DNA from: Xylophilus ampelinus
Lineage (GTDB): Bacteria > Pseudomonadota > Gammaproteobacteria > Burkholderiales > Burkholderiaceae_C
DNA: 64,000 bases
NCBI RefSeq assembly: GCF_901875635.1
Contig: NZ_CABFMN010000076.1
Location: forward strand, 25,150 to 89,149
Reading direction: 5' to 3'
Under the pieces are notes generated by a model. That model saw nothing but the letters and a program-made list of their open reading frames with translations. It did not search any database and had not been told where the DNA came from. Each line of letters starts with the position of its first letter. Position 1 is the first letter of the stretch. A program made the position numbers and the translations under genes. Shown here piece by piece: positions 63,923 through 64,000 of this stretch.

Positions 63923-64000
63923 GCCACTTATGAGGGTTGTGCCGACCCAAAATTGAGCCAGGTGTTCAACCTACTCTGCTGTTTTTTTGTGCAGCAGAGG
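63900..64000. mobile_element. Left end of an IS21-like element (continues past the window)
   Basis: Starting at TGTTGGCGCC, a 20-base unit GCCGACC(G/C)AAAA(C/T)TGAGCCA occurs at 63907-63926 and again at 63941-63960 with two differences. Multiple internal copies of such a unit near the end are characteristic of IS21-type elements. A hairpin CTCTGCTG...CAGCAGAG follows at about 63975-63999. The transposase genes are outside the window, so the assignment is tentative. Confidence 0.45.

Overview
The window looks like chromosomal DNA of a GC-rich beta-proteobacterium of the order Burkholderiales, most likely family Comamonadaceae (Variovorax-like). Pointers are the two Burkholderiales-type trimeric porins, three small secreted DUF4148-type proteins, CzcA-type metal efflux, IlvD/Edd-type pentonate catabolism and TRAP transport. 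No rRNA, tRNA or CRISPR array was recognised. The species call is inference from gene content only.

Layout. (1) 1-4525: a metal efflux operon with the 3' end of a czcB-like adaptor gene, czcA, a small secreted protein and a double zinc-ribbon protein. (2) 4720-10867: a TIGR04325 methyltransferase, a DUF4148 protein, two tandem secreted alkaline phosphatases ending in a clear terminator, and a His-rich secreted protein. (3) 11180-23649: after an IS66 transposase relic, a complete-looking L-arabinose/arabinoside locus. A minus-strand operon (SDR dehydrogenase, SMP-30 lactonase, aldose epimerase, 2-keto-3-deoxy-sugar acid dehydratase) is joined by 4-base stop/start overlaps. It is divergent from a plus-strand set (IlvD/Edd dehydratase, ABC importer, GH51 arabinofuranosidase, GntR/FadR regulator). 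(4) 23770-24064: frameshifted remains of a microcompartment shell (BMC) gene and of a tyrosine phosphatase gene.

(5) 24084-54000: a mosaic dominated by envelope and metal functions. It holds a PAP2 phosphatase with a two-component system, an isoprenylcysteine-methyltransferase-like membrane enzyme, an MscS channel, a MarR regulator with a divergent porin, an EptA-type phosphoethanolamine transferase, three DUF4148-like proteins in the wider window, a CzcRS/CopRS-like two-component system, two phospholipase-D-family proteins, a second porin, a second TIGR04325 methyltransferase with an XRE regulator, a CzcI-like protein, an orphan FlgB-like protein, a ZIP-like transporter and a P1B-4-type ATPase. 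A repeated site, ATGAC-N5-TGTAATC, lies upstream of the DUF4148 genes and of the response-regulator gene. It looks like the operator of a local regulon.

(6) 54318-61530: a very GC-rich catabolic operon encoding a TRAP transporter, a VOC protein, a RuBisCO-like protein and a DUF1537-type sugar-acid kinase, with a divergent LacI-type regulator. The RuBisCO-like/kinase pair resembles the D-apionate branch of D-apiose catabolism, but the VOC gene stands where a dehydrogenase would be expected. (7) 61773-64000: an intact IS5-family element inserted beside or in a hypothetical gene, then a serine-protease-like gene cut off by the end of what looks like an IS21-type element.

The strongest candidates for undescribed biology are the shared operator series tied to DUF4148 genes and the TRAP/VOC/RuBisCO-like/kinase operon.
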